This document shows positions 43,334 through 54,520 of a stretch of 64,000 nt of DNA, one piece after another. Origin of the DNA: Myxococcales bacterium. Lineage in GTDB: Bacteria; Myxococcota_A; Polyangia; Nannocystales; Nannocystaceae. The notes under the pieces are model-generated. The model did no database searches. It was not told the DNA's origin and saw only the letters and a list, made by a program, of their open reading frames with translations. Positions within the stretch are counted from its first letter, which is position 1, and every line of letters begins with the position of its first letter. The stretch spans positions 62,001 to 126,000 of the forward strand of contig JACKDW010000019.1 in the NCBI GenBank assembly GCA_020633295.1, given 5' to 3'. The position numbers and the translations under genes are program-made.

Positions 43334-44655
43334 ATGTCGGGCGATCTCAGCGATACCAGCGCGCGCGCCCTGGTCGCGTGGCTGCAGGCCGACTCGCCGC
43401 GCCCACGCGCGCCGGTCCCGGCGTTCGCCTCGACCCGGGCGCACGCCTCCGGCCTCGAGGCCTCGCTGCCCCTGGCCTGCGCGCCGCGCCGCGCTCGAGG
43501 CGCTGGCGGGCGCCTGCGTGGTCGAGCTCTCGCTTCGCGGCGCGCGGCTCACGGGTGACGAGCTTCGCCGCGCTCGCGGGCTCGCTGCGCGCGCGAGCGC
43601 GACGCTCACGCGGCTCGACCTGCGCGCGGTCGTCGGCTCGACGCGCGCGGCTGACGACGCTGCTCGCCGCGCTCGCCGAGACGTCGCGGCTGCGCGCGCT
43701 GTGGCTGGGCGACAACCCGCTCGGCGCGGCGGGGGTGCGCGCGCTCGTCGAGTACATGTCCGTACAACCATGCTCGATACAGCAGCTCGGCCTCGGCGGC
43801 GTCCGCCTCGACCACGGCAGGCGCGCGGCGCTGCTCGCCGCGCTGCCCGGGACGCTCGAGCGGCTCGACATTTCTGAACACCGCCGCCGCGCCCGACGAC
43901 GCGGCGCTCGACGAGCTTCGCGGCGCTCGCGGGCGCCTGCGCGTGCTCGGGCTCGCGGGCCTCGAAACCGGCGATCGCGGCGCGCAGCGGCTCGCCGAGC
44001 ACGTCCAGCGCAGCGAGACCATCGAGCGCCTCGAGCTGTCCGCGAACGACATCGGGCGCAGCGGCGCGAGCGCGCTGGCCACGGCCGCGCGCGAGCACAC
44101 GACGCTGCGTCGCCTCGACCTCCACGACAACCCGATCGGCGACGGGGCGCGCGCCTGCTCGCGGCGGCGCTGCCCCCACTGCGGCAGCGCGCTCGAGCAC
44201 CTCGGGCTGCGCGGCTGCGGCCTCGGCCCGGACGGGGCGCGGGCGCTCGTCGAGGCGCTGACGGAGCCAGGCGCGCTGCGACGCCTCGAGCTCGACCCGG
44301 CGCTCACGCTGCCTGAGGAGGTGCAGGCGGCCAAGGTCGCGCGCCTGTGCCGAAACCGCAACTTGCACGCCGCGAGCCCGCCGTCGTCGCTCGCGCTCAC
44401 GCCAGACGAGGCGCGCCTGCGGCACGCCGCGCGCCCTGCTCCCAAGGCCGACGCGCTGGCGCCCCCGGACGCGCTCGACCCGGACGAGCCCCTCGCCGCC
44501 TGTCAGCGCGTGCTCGCGGCCGTGCGCGACCACCCCGAGCTCCTGCGCGCGCCGGGCCTGGCGGCGCTGGCGGCGCGCGCTCGTCGAGGCCGCGCGCGCG
44601 GCGGCCTCGCGGGTCGCGTCGCCGACCAGGGCGAACCTGGCCATGAGAACATCTT
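43334..44655 (+). pseudogene. Leucine-rich-repeat (ribonuclease-inhibitor-like) protein, frameshifted
   Basis: The start reads MSGDLSDTSARALVAWLQAD. LRR units then appear in shifting frames: LTRLDLRAVVG, LRALWLGDNPLGAAGVRALVEY, LGLAGLETGDRGAQRLAEHV, ERLELSANDIGRSGASALA, LRRLDLHDNPIGDGARA and LEHLGLRGCGLGPDGARALV. The spacing (about 28 residues, with L-x-L-x-x-N-x-I-G) is that of RNI-like LRR proteins. A plausible end in the third frame is RANLAMRTS with TGA at 44653-44655. At least four indels are needed. Probably a cytosolic protein-interaction scaffold. Confidence 0.6.
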
Positions 44656-44719
44656 GACCAAGCGCGCGCGCGACCGCGAGGCGCGGCGCGGCACGGGGAT
44701 CCAGCGCCAGCGCGACGCC

Positions 44720-45906
44720 ATGCGCGACGGCTCGATCCCGCCGTCGTCCGAGGACGACGCGCGGCGCGGCGCGGCGCCGCCGACCCTCGAGCGACGCCGC
44801 CGCTGCTACATCTGCAAGCGGCCCTACCGCCAGCTGCACTTCTTCTACGACAGCCTGTGCCCGCCGTGCGCGGCGCTCAACTTCTGAAAAGCGCTGCGCG
44901 TCGGCGGACCTGCGCGGCCGCGTGGCGCTGGTGACCGGCGGCCGCGTCAAGATCGGCCTGCAGCTCGGGCTGATGCTGCTGCGCGCGGGCGCCCGCGTGA
45001 TCGTCACGACTCGCTTCCCGCGCGACGCGCTCGCGCGCTACGCCCAGGAGCCCGACTTCGCGTCGCACCGCGAGCGCCTCCCACGTGCACGCGCTCGACC
45101 TCCGCTTCACGCCGCTGGTCGAGCGCTTCGCCGACCACGTCACGCGCGCGTACCCGCGGCTCGACATCCTGATCAACAACGCCGCCCAGACCGTGCAGAG
45201 GCCGCCCGGCTTCCACGCGCCGCTCGAGGCGCTCGAGCGCGCGCCGCCAGGCGAGCTGGCGCCCGCGCTGCGACCGCTGCTGGCGGCGAGCTTCCGCGAG
45301 CCAGACGCCGCGCTCGCGCTCCCGGGCGGCGAGCCCCGGCCGGCGCGCCCCGAACTCGACGCGCGGCTGTTCCCGCCGGACAGCAACGACGGCCACGCGC
45401 AGCCGCTCGACCTGCGGATCCGCAACAGCTGGCGCCTGCGCGTGCACGAGGTCGCGACCCGCGAGCTGCTCGAGGTGCAGCTGATCAACGCGATCGCGCC
45501 GTACCTGCTCGTCGCGCGCCTGCGCGACTTCATGGCCCGCGCCGGCGGCCCGGCCGATCGCTTCATCGTCAACGTCTCGGCGGTCGAGGGCCAGTTCACG
45601 CGCGCGTTCAAGAGCGACCTCCACCCGCACACGAACATGGCGAAGGCGGCGCTCAACATGCTCACACGGACATCCGCCCGCGACCTCGCGCGCCAGCGCG
45701 TCTACATGACGAGCGTCGACACGGGCTGGGTGACCAACGAGAACCCGCACCCGCTCAGCGCGCGCATGGCCGACGACGGCTTCTCGGCGCCGCTCGACGA
45801 GCTCGACGGGGCCGCGCGCGTGCTCGACCCGGTGTTCACCGGGATCGCCAGCGGCGCGCCCGTCTTCGGCGTGTTCTTCAAGGACTACGCGCCGGCGCCC
45901 TGGTGA
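44720..45906 (+). CDS. SDR-family oxidoreductase with N-terminal zinc ribbon, two frameshifts
   Basis: From about ATG 44720 the first ~55 residues include RRRCYICKRPYRQLHFFYDSL then CPPCAALNF, a four-Cys zinc-ribbon-like lead. One extra base near 44884 (TTCTGAAAAG for TTCGAAAAG) breaks the frame. Then LRGRVALVTGGRVKIGLQLG is the Rossmann dinucleotide motif. A second indel near 45085 precedes HALDLRFTPLVERFADHV, then ILINNAAQTV (the NNAA motif). The catalytic Tyr/Lys are not in the classical YxxxK form; the region FIVNVSAVEGQF and HPHTNMAKAALNML holds the usual Ser-Thr/Lys positions. The protein also has a ~100-residue insert. Substrate unknown. Confidence 0.75.
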
Positions 45907-45975
45907 GCGCGGCGCTCCGCGCGGGGCGCGTGGGTTCGACCTGACTCGATCGCCAGGCTGCACGCCGCGTCGCGG

Positions 45976-47323
45976 CTACGACTTCAGGCGATCGAGGATC
46001 CGGTCCTCGGCGCTCGTGTGCAGCCCTGGCGGCACGCCGAGCGCGTAGATCTCGCCGCGGCCGACGGTCCCGCCCCACACGCACGGGCCGCCCTCGAGCC
46101 ACTGCAGGCCGTCGGTGCCGTCGCGGAACATGAAGTGCATGCCGCGCGCGAGGTGCAGCGGCTCGTCGAGCTGGAAGAACACCTCGGCGGCGCCGGCGGG
46201 CTCGAGCGCGCCGCCGTGGATCAGCGTCAGCTCGGCGGTCACGGCCGCGGCGCCCAGCAGCAGCTGCGCGCGGTGCCCGGAGACCAGCGGCGTGTGGCGC
46301 CCGCCGTGCTCGACGTCGATGAGCTGCACGCGCGCGCAGAACATGTCGCGCGCGTCCTCGAGCCCGGGGTGCACGAGCCGCTGCCCGCGGTCGAACTCGT
46401 ACAGCCGGCGCGCGTCCCCGGCCAGGCTGTCACCTGGCCGTAGGACCATGCCGATGTGGACGCCGGCGAGCGCCTCCTCGACGCGCCGCCCGTCGACCTC
46501 GAGGGACTGGAGCTGGACGATCCGCGGATCGCCCAGGCCCACGCGCACGAGCCGATCGCCGACCGCGACGCGCCCCCGCAGGATCGTCGCGGTCACGAGC
46601 ACGCGCGGCTTCTGCCCGTGCAGCGCCGGGTACACGCGATCGATCACGAGCTGCGTCGCGCTCGCGTCGGTGTCGCGCCGCGGCACCGGGATGTCGTCCT
46701 CGAGCGCCTCGATCAGGCGGCGCACGCCGTCGCTCCACAGCGCGTCGCCCGAGAGCGCCCGCGCGGCCGCGCCCCGGATCACGCGCAGCTCGTCGCCGTC
46801 GATCCCGGGGGCGCAGCGCTCGACGAGCTCGCGCAGCTCGAGCTCGACCTCGTCCGCGCGCGCCTCGTCCGTGAGCTGGTCGCACTTGTTGACGAACACG
46901 ACGAAGCTGCGGACGCCGGCGGCGGCGGCGATGCGCACGTGCTCCTGGGTCTGCGCCCCGGGGCCCGCGTCGGCCGCGACCACGAGCACCGCGACGTCCG
47001 CGGTCGCCACCGCCCACGCCGTCTGCTTGATGCGTCGGCGCAGCCCCGGGCAGTCCATCAACCCCAGCGTGCGCCGCGTCGTGTGACTGACGAGCCGCCG
47101 CGGCCGCACCGTCACGGGACCGAGCTTCGCGAAACAGCGGACGCCACGTGCGCCACTCGGGGTTCTCGACCTGATCGAGCTCCGCGACCGCGAGCGCCCG
47201 CGCCTCGCAGCCAGGCTCTGCGGCCAAGCGCGCGAGCACGGCGGCGAGCAGCGTCGTCTTGCCGTGGTGATGATGGCCGATGAAGGCGACGTTGAGGCGC
47301 GGCTTGCTCGAGACGGGGTCCAT
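45976..47323 (-). CDS. Divergent EF-Tu-like translational GTPase, one frameshift
   Basis: The N-terminus from ATG 47323 reads LNVAFIGHHHHGKTTLLAA, the G1 motif in the EF-Tu form GHxxHGKTT. Near 47130 the frame shifts, then LGLMDCPGLRRRIKQTAW (G3, DxPG) and FVVFVNKCDQL (G4, NKxD) follow. Domain 2 (VTATILRGRVAVGDRLVRVG) and domain 3 (FDRGQRLVHPG; VEHGGRHTPLVSGHRAQLLL) align with EF-Tu, including GGRHTP-x(5)-R-x-Q. The RGITI switch region is missing. It is therefore a paralogue, not the housekeeping tuf gene, about 448 residues if the indel is repaired. Role unknown. Confidence 0.8.
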
Positions 47324-47403
47324 GCTCGCGCTTCACTGTACGGGAATCTCGCGCCCGCGCCCGGCGAGCGCGCAGCGCCGACGCAGAACTTCGCGCGTCA
47401 GGG

Positions 47404-48696
47404 GTGCCCGAGTTCGCGCCGCGGTGGTACACCTGCGCCGTGCCCGAGTCCGCGCCCGCGTCGACCGCCTCGCCGAGCTCGTTTGAGCTGCGCGCGCGCG
47501 TCGAGGCCGAGCAGCTCGAGACGCTCGACCGCGCGCTCGCGCCCGCGCTCCCGCGCCTCACCACGCCCGCGCTCGTCATCGACCTCGACGCGGTCCGCCA
47601 CAACGTCGCGGCCATGATCACGCGCTGCGGGGACGCCCGACGCTGGCGCCCGCACATCAAGACGATCAAGCAGGCGGCGCTGCTCGGGCAGCTGCACGCG
47701 CTCGGCGTGCATCGCTGCAAGTGCGCGACGCTCGACGAGCTCGAGCTGGCGCTCACCGCTGCGGCGGCGACCGAGACGCGCGCGGACGTGCTGCTCGCGT
47801 ACCCGCTGCACCGCGCCGCGCTCGCCGCCGCGCTCGCGATCACGGCGCGCCACGAGCACGCGCGCGTCCAGCTCATCGCCGACAGCCCCGAGCACCTGCG
47901 GGCGCTCGTCGACGAGGCGGCGACGCGCGGGCGCGCGATCGACGTCCAGCTCGACGTCGACCTCGGCATGGGGCGCACCGGGAGCGACCCAGGGCGCTGG
48001 CGCGAGGCCTGGTCGCGCGCGCTCGTCGACTCGCTCGGGCGCGCGCGGATCACCGGCCTGCACGGCTACGACGGTCACTTCACCTGGGATGAGCGCGCCG
48101 CGGCCCACGCCGCCTATCGCGAGCTCCTCGCGCTGGCCGACGCGGTGCTCCCAACCGTGCGCGATCGGCTGGCGCCCGGCGAGCGCTTCGAGCTCGTGAC
48201 CTCGGGGACACACAGCTACCACCACGCGCTCGCGTTCGCGCCGCTGTCGGATCCCGCGCGCGGCGAGCTCGACCATCAAGTCTCGCCGGGGACGATCGTG
48301 CTCTCGGATCGCCGCAGCGAGCCGGCCGCCGCCGACCTCGGGCTGCGCCAGGCCGCGTTCGTCGTCAGCCGCGTGATCAGCCGCGACGCCGCGCGCGGCC
48401 GCGTCACGCTGGACGCGGGCAGCAAGGGCGTCGCTCCGGACTGCCGACCGAGCTGCGAGGTCGCGCGCCGCCCCGAGCTCGAGCCGGGCGCGGCGAGCGA
48501 GGAGCACCTCCCGCTGCGCGTGCGCGCGGGCGCGACCGCGCCGGCGCTCGGCGAGCTGCTCTGGCTGGCGCCCGAGCACGTGTGCACCACCGTCAACCTG
48601 TACCGCGTCGCGCTGCTGCTCTCGCGCGACGCCGCGCCGCGCGAGAGCCCGATCGCGCGCGGCCGCAGCCTCTGGCTCGACGAGGTGCGCCCGTGA
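47404..48696 (+). CDS. DSD1-family PLP enzyme (D-serine dehydratase / D-threonine aldolase-like)
   Basis: A 430-residue fold-type III PLP protein. Near residue 57 comes ALVIDLDAVRHNVAAM, then RPHIKTIKQ with the Schiff-base Lys. Mid-protein GLHGYDGHF and LVTSGTHSYHHALAF bind PLP phosphate, and a C-terminal EHVC motif matches the His/Cys zinc pair of D-serine dehydratase. The GTG 47404 start gives a ~40-residue extension; GTG 47443 is an alternative. D-amino acid degradation is the expected role. The next gene starts inside its stop codon (GTGA), so the two are translationally coupled. Confidence 0.85.
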   Translation: MPEFAPRWYTCAVPESAPASTASPSSFELRARVEAEQLETLDRALAPALPRLTTPALVIDLDAVRHNVAAMITRCGDARRWRPHIKTIKQAALLGQLHALGVHRCKCATLDELELALTAAAATETRADVLLAYPLHRAALAAALAITARHEHARVQLIADSPEHLRALVDEAATRGRAIDVQLDVDLGMGRTGSDPGRWREAWSRALVDSLGRARITGLHGYDGHFTWDERAAAHAAYRELLALADAVLPTVRDRLAPGERFELVTSGTHSYHHALAFAPLSDPARGELDHQVSPGTIVLSDRRSEPAAADLGLRQAAFVVSRVISRDAARGRVTLDAGSKGVAPDCRPSCEVARRPELEPGAASEEHLPLRVRAGATAPALGELLWLAPEHVCTTVNLYRVALLLSRDAAPRESPIARGRSLWLDEVRP

Positions 48697-50102
48697 ACGC
48701 GACGCCGCGCGCGGCCGCCGTGCTCCTGGCGTCGGCGCTCGCCCTGAGCTGTGACTCGAGCTACCCGCTCGAGATCCGCGTGGTGCTGCCGGAGAACAGC
48801 GACGACCTCGATCGCGCCGACAACGCGGCGCTCGTGCTCCTGCCCGAGGGCGTCGCCGCGAGCTACGAGATCGACGGCACCGACTTCTCGGTCGAGCTCG
48901 AGGTCGAGCCCGACGAGCTCAACCGCGCGGTCGAGCTGTACCTCGCGCGTGGGAGCGAGCTGCTCGCGTGGGGGCGCAGCGCCGTGTTCGTGACCCAGGC
49001 GCCCACCGAGGACCTGGCGATGTTCATCGGCCGCCCTGGCGCGCTCTCGACCTACCCCGGAGCCCTCGACGCGCCGGATCCGGACGTGCTCGCCGCCGCC
49101 GCGAGCGGCCGCGGCATGGTGCTGCTCGGCAGCGCCGGCGAGACCTACCTGTTCAACATCTTCACGCTCACGGCTGCGGCCGCGCAGACGCTCGAGCTCG
49201 AGGGCGGGCTGCCGGCGCCCGACGACGGCGCGCTCGTCTCCGACAGCGTCGGCGGCGTCGTGCGCGTGACGTGGGACGCGGCGCTCACGAGCCACCGCTT
49301 CGATCCCGGGAGCGACAGCTGGTCGAGCGTCGCGATCACGGGCGCGAGCGATATCGGTCCGCGTGAAGGCGCCGCGCACCTCGTCGACGCGGATCGCGAG
49401 TGGATGCTGATCTTCGGCGGCGGGACGAGCCGTGACGTTGTGCGCCTCGATCTCCTCACCGGCGACGACGACGCGTACACGGCCGCCGCGCTCCCCGACG
49501 TCGAGCTCACGGATCCGCGCGCCTTTGCCCGCGCTCGCTGGGTGACGCGCGAAGGCGGCCCCGGCGAGGGCGTGGTGCTCGCGGGCACGAGCGCGAGCGA
49601 CGTGACCGCGCTCGAGCTGCTGCCGTCGGGCGGCTCGGCGGTCGCGATCGGCCCGCTCGGGCCGTGGGAGGCGCTCGACTGCGTTTCGCTCGACATCAGC
49701 GGCGCCGCGCTCACGGGCGCGCTCCGCCTGCTGTGCGCGGGTGGTGTGCGCGCGGATCAGCCGACCGCCGACGCGTTACTGCTCAAATTGCCGCCGGAGA
49801 CGTGGAGCGCCGCGAACGTCGAGCTCGAGGAGCTGCCGGGGCTCTTGCAGGATCCGATGGCCGAGCCGCGATGGTTCGCCGATGACAGCGCCGTATACGC
49901 GCAGCACGACGGGCGATGGCTGTCGCTCGCCCGTGACACGCTCGAGGTCGTCGTCAGCACCACGCCCGCGCTCCGCGCCCGCGGAGGGCATTCCGTTAAA
50001 CTGTCGACTGGTGCTACCTTCCTGCTCGGCGGCGTGACCACGGACGGATTGGCCGTGGACCGCTGGCAGGTCTTCACACCCTCTGTCGGCACCGCTTCCT
50101 GA
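48693..50102 (+). CDS. Kelch-like beta-propeller lipoprotein
   Basis: A 469-residue lipoprotein starting at GTG 48693, overlapping the preceding stop codon. The lipobox is ALALSC (Cys20). The first ~120 residues form a beta domain (LEIRVVLPENSDDLDRADNA). The remaining part has six or so strand-turn repeats (AAAASGRGMVLLGSAGETYLF; GAAHLVDADREWMLIFGGG; GHSVKLSTGATFLLGGV), which match the LxxGG kelch-type strand endings. Likely a ligand-binding propeller. Co-translation with a D-amino-acid enzyme is odd and may be accidental. Confidence 0.78.
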   Translation: MNATPRAAAVLLASALALSCDSSYPLEIRVVLPENSDDLDRADNAALVLLPEGVAASYEIDGTDFSVELEVEPDELNRAVELYLARGSELLAWGRSAVFVTQAPTEDLAMFIGRPGALSTYPGALDAPDPDVLAAAASGRGMVLLGSAGETYLFNIFTLTAAAAQTLELEGGLPAPDDGALVSDSVGGVVRVTWDAALTSHRFDPGSDSWSSVAITGASDIGPREGAAHLVDADREWMLIFGGGTSRDVVRLDLLTGDDDAYTAAALPDVELTDPRAFARARWVTREGGPGEGVVLAGTSASDVTALELLPSGGSAVAIGPLGPWEALDCVSLDISGAALTGALRLLCAGGVRADQPTADALLLKLPPETWSAANVELEELPGLLQDPMAEPRWFADDSAVYAQHDGRWLSLARDTLEVVVSTTPALRARGGHSVKLSTGATFLLGGVTTDGLAVDRWQVFTPSVGTAS

Positions 50103-50179
50103 CGCGCTCGACTCACCAGCGACGTGAGTCTGCGGCGCGCCTTCCTTCCGCGCGGGTCCAACCCAGAGAGACGAGACGC

Positions 50180-51478
<1,299 letters not shown>

Positions 51479-51502
51479 GCGCGAGCCCGTGCGCGCGCCG
51501 AG

Positions 51503-51529
51503 ACGGCCAGGTCCCGCGGACCTGGCCGT
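51503..51529 (+). terminator. Hairpin downstream of gltA
   Basis: A 12-base perfect stem ACGGCCAGGTCC / GGACCTGGCCGT with a three-base loop, 25 bases after the gltA stop. The following sequence (TGGCAATTC) has only a weak T-content, so it is a plausible but imperfect intrinsic terminator. Confidence 0.65.
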
Positions 51530-51585
51530 TGGCAATTCAAGCGCGGTGATTGACAGCGGCGAGCGCCAGGCGCGACAGTCAGCGA

Positions 51586-53477
51586 ATGATCGCGCGTGAC
51601 CCGACGATCACCCGTCGCCAAGCGCTCGCGGGGCTGCTCGCCGGCGCCTCCGCGGTCGCGCTCCTGGCTGTCAGCGCGGCGCGCCGCAGCCCGGCCCGAC
51701 GCGGGGCCCTGCGCCCGCGCCGAGCCCTGCGCCCGCGCCGGCCCCTGTCCAACCTGACCCGAGCGCCATGCTCGAGGACATCGCGTGGAGGCTGCTGCGC
51801 CACGAGCCCGAGCGCGCGACCTCGCTCGGCGTCGACAAGGACGCCCACGCCGAGCTGCGCGCGGCGCTCGAGGATCGCTCCCAGGCCGGCCAGGACGCCT
51901 ACGCCGCGACGCTGCGCGAGGACCTCGCGGCGGTGCGCGCCGTCGACACGCGCGCGCTCGACCCCGCGACGCGGACCAGCCTCGAGGTGATCGAGAGCGC
52001 CTACGCGACCGCGCTCGAGGGCTTCGCGCTGCCCTACGGCGACGTCGCGGTCGGCAGCTGGCGCAACGCGCCCTACGTCATCATCCAGAACGTCGGCGCC
52101 TACCTCGACGCGCCGCGCTTCCTCGACGCCGAGCACCCCGTCCGCGACGCGCAGGACGCCGAGGCCTACCTCTCGCGGCTCGAGGGCCTGGCGCGCCAGC
52201 TCGACGGCGAGCTCGAGCGCGCGAAGGCGGCGACCGATCGCGGCGTCGTGCCGCCGGCGTTCCTGCTCGAGCGCGCGCTCCCCCAGCTCGAGCGCTCGAT
52301 CACCGACGCCCAGTCGGGCGGTCCGCTGGTCGCGTCGCTGGTCGATCGGACGAAGGAGATCCCCGGGGACTGGCGCGCCCGCGCCGAGGCGATCGTGACC
52401 GGCGCCGTCGCGCCCGCGCTCGCGCGTCAGCACGCCGAGCTCGTGCGCCAGCGCGCCGCCGCCACGGACGACCCCGGCATGTGGGCGCGACCCGACGGCG
52501 ACGCGTGGTACGCCTGGGCCCTGCGGGCCAGCACGACCACCCCGCGGTCGGCCGAGGAGGTCCACGCCCAGGGGCTCGCGGAGCTCGAGGAGCTGCACGC
52601 GCGCATGGACCCCATCCTGCGCGAGATCGGCTACACGCGGGGCAGCGTCGGCGCGCGCATGACCGCGCTCGGCGACGACCCGCGCTACAAGTTCGCCGAG
52701 GGCGACCCCGGCCGCGCGCAGATCATGGCCTTCATCGGCGAGCGGATCGCCTGGATCCGCGAGCAGACGCCGCGCGCCTTCTCGACGCTCGTCGACGCCA
52801 AGCTCGAGGTCCGTCGCCTGCCGCCGGCCGAGGAGCCCGGCGCGCCCGGGGCCTACGGCGGCGCCGGCTCGATCGACGGGACGATCCCCGGGAAGATGTG
52901 GATCAACCTGAGGACCACCGACCTCCACCGCCGCTACGACCTGCCCTCGCTCGTGCACCACGAGACGATCCCCGGGCACATCTGGGAGGGCGAGTACTCC
53001 AACCGGCTCCCGCTGATCCGCTCGACGCTCGCGTTCAACGTGTTCTCCGAGGGCTGGGCGCTGTACGCCGAGCAGCTCGCCGACGAGCTCGGCGCCTACG
53101 ACGACCACCCGGTCTGGCGCCTCGGCTACCTGCAGAGCCTGGCCTTTCGCGCCTGTCGCATGGTCGTGGACACCGGCCTGCACGCCAAGCGCTGGGGCCG
53201 AGAGCAGGCGATCGAGTTCTTCGTCGCGCGCAACGGCAGCAAGCGCGAGGAGGTCGAGGGCGAGGTCGACCGCTACTGCGCGTGGCCAGGCCAGGCCTGC
53301 GGGTACAAGGTCGGGCACAGCGAGATCGCGCGCCTGCGGGCCAAGGCCAGCGCCGAGCTGGGCGCCGCCTACGACCTGCGCGCCTTCAACGACGCGGTGG
53401 TCCGCGGCGGCAACGCGCCCCTCGACGTGCTGGCGAAGACGATCGACCGCTACGTCGCCAGCGCGCGCGCGCGGTGA
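51586..53477 (+). CDS. DUF885 family protein with Tat-like signal, one frameshift near 51685
   Basis: ATG 51586 begins a twin-arginine-like leader (ITRRQALAGLLAGASAVALL). Near 51685 the frame shifts and continues as a Pro/Ala linker (PAPAPSPAPAPAPVQPDPS) into the mature domain (from about 51768). The domain matches DUF885: LPSLVHHETIPGHIWEGEY gives an H-E-x-x-P-G-H metal-like site, and FSEGWALYAEQLADELG is the second family signature. These proteins are predicted zinc-dependent hydrolases. Repaired, the protein has ~630 residues. The frame break lies between leader and linker. Confidence 0.85.
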
Positions 53478-53561
53478 GCAACAACGATCCGCGACGCCGC
53501 GCGCCGGAGCTGGGCGCCAAGGCCCAGCTCCGACGGCGGCGAGCGACGCGGACCCGCGGCG

Positions 53562-54155
53562 TCACCCGCTCGGCGTCACGATCACCGTGACCTCCTTTCG
53601 AACAGGCCGTCGCCACGCGCGCTGGCTGGGGGCCTCGACGCGCACGTCACCCCGCGCGATGAGCCGGGACAAGGCGCCGCGCGACACCTCGAGCTCCTGG
53701 GCCACGAGCCGATCCAGGCGCAGCTCGCACGGATGATCGAGCTCGAAGCGCACGCGAAACGGCTTGTCCGGAAGGACATCTCGATGCACGCGCACAGGGA
53801 CCGCCGCGTCGACCACGGCGCCGAGCTGGCGCAGCCCGACCAGGTCGAACGCGCACGCCCAGGCCGCGTCGCGATCGTTGGCCATGTACGCCCGGTGCGC
53901 GTCGGGATCGAGCGCGCGCGGCGAGACGCGCTCGCGCACGGCGCGATTCCAGGTCGCGTCGCACCGCTCGCAGCGATAGATCAGCCACACGTCGAGACGT
54001 CGCTGGTGCGCGTTGACGCGGAACTTGTCGCTGGATCGAAACGAGCGCTGGGCGTCGCAGCCAGGGCAGCGACGTCGAACGCGGGGTGTATCAAGCGCGA
54101 CGACGCGCCACACGGTGGGGACGAAGGAACGGGGACAAACACGCGAGACCGCCAC
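53562..54155 (-). CDS. DUF1062 family protein
   Basis: A 197-residue protein with two N-terminal CxxC pairs (RRRCPGCDAQ and YRCERCDATW) flanking KFRVNAHQRRLDVWLIYRC, which is the conserved DUF1062 zinc-ribbon block. The C-terminus has an S4-like RNA-binding pattern (LDRLVAQELEVSRGALSRLIARGDVRV). Family function is unknown; the combination suggests an RNA- or ribosome-associated role (inference). It is transcribed convergently with the DUF885 gene. The start at 54155 may be downstream at a shorter site. Confidence 0.85.
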   Translation of the reverse strand: MAVSRVCPRSFVPTVWRVVALDTPRVRRRCPGCDAQRSFRSSDKFRVNAHQRRLDVWLIYRCERCDATWNRAVRERVSPRALDPDAHRAYMANDRDAAWACAFDLVGLRQLGAVVDAAVPVRVHRDVLPDKPFRVRFELDHPCELRLDRLVAQELEVSRGALSRLIARGDVRVEAPSQRAWRRPVRKEVTVIVTPSG

Positions 54156-54520
54156 GGCGGCTCCTCTCCAGGAGCGCGCGAGCGGCAGCGATCGGGGTCA
54201 CACCGGTCAGATCGGGCGGAGCACGAGCGGAAGGCGCAGACCTCGGCCAACCGCTGGCGCGCCCCTCGTCATGGGACCGCATCGAGATGCGGCCACGAGA
54301 ACGCGGCAGGCCGCGCGCCCACACGGCGCGCCGCCTGACAACCAGACCGGCTTGCGAGATCCGCTAGAAGCTCGGCATTCCCCCCAGGGATAGCATCGAC
54401 CGGGCCGGCCGCAAGGCACGAGCCCGACCACCACGCGGCTCCGGACGCAGCAGGGCGCCGCGCAGACGCGCGCGATCGGTCGCCGCGCTGCGTCGCGGCG
54501 GCGCGTGCTACCGTCGCCCC
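54156..54520. other. Intergenic region upstream of the second selenoprotein
   Basis: About 365 bases between divergent genes. No ORF with coding bias, repeat or palindrome stood out. A moderately AT-richer patch occurs near 54340-54400. It presumably carries the promoters of both flanking genes. Confidence 0.35.

Noticed and set aside
45920..45960. tRNA-like GGTTCGA loop
   Set aside because: The flanking bases do not pair into a T-stem and no acceptor or anticodon arm is found.
45976..47323. SelB (selenocysteine elongation factor)
   Set aside because: Domain 3 has the EF-Tu GGRHTP motif and the protein ends soon after, without the winged-helix C-terminus of SelB.
53760..53780. Additional GTCC-N4-GGAC palindrome
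   Set aside because: It lies inside the DUF1062 coding sequence, is GC-rich and fits codon use; likely chance.
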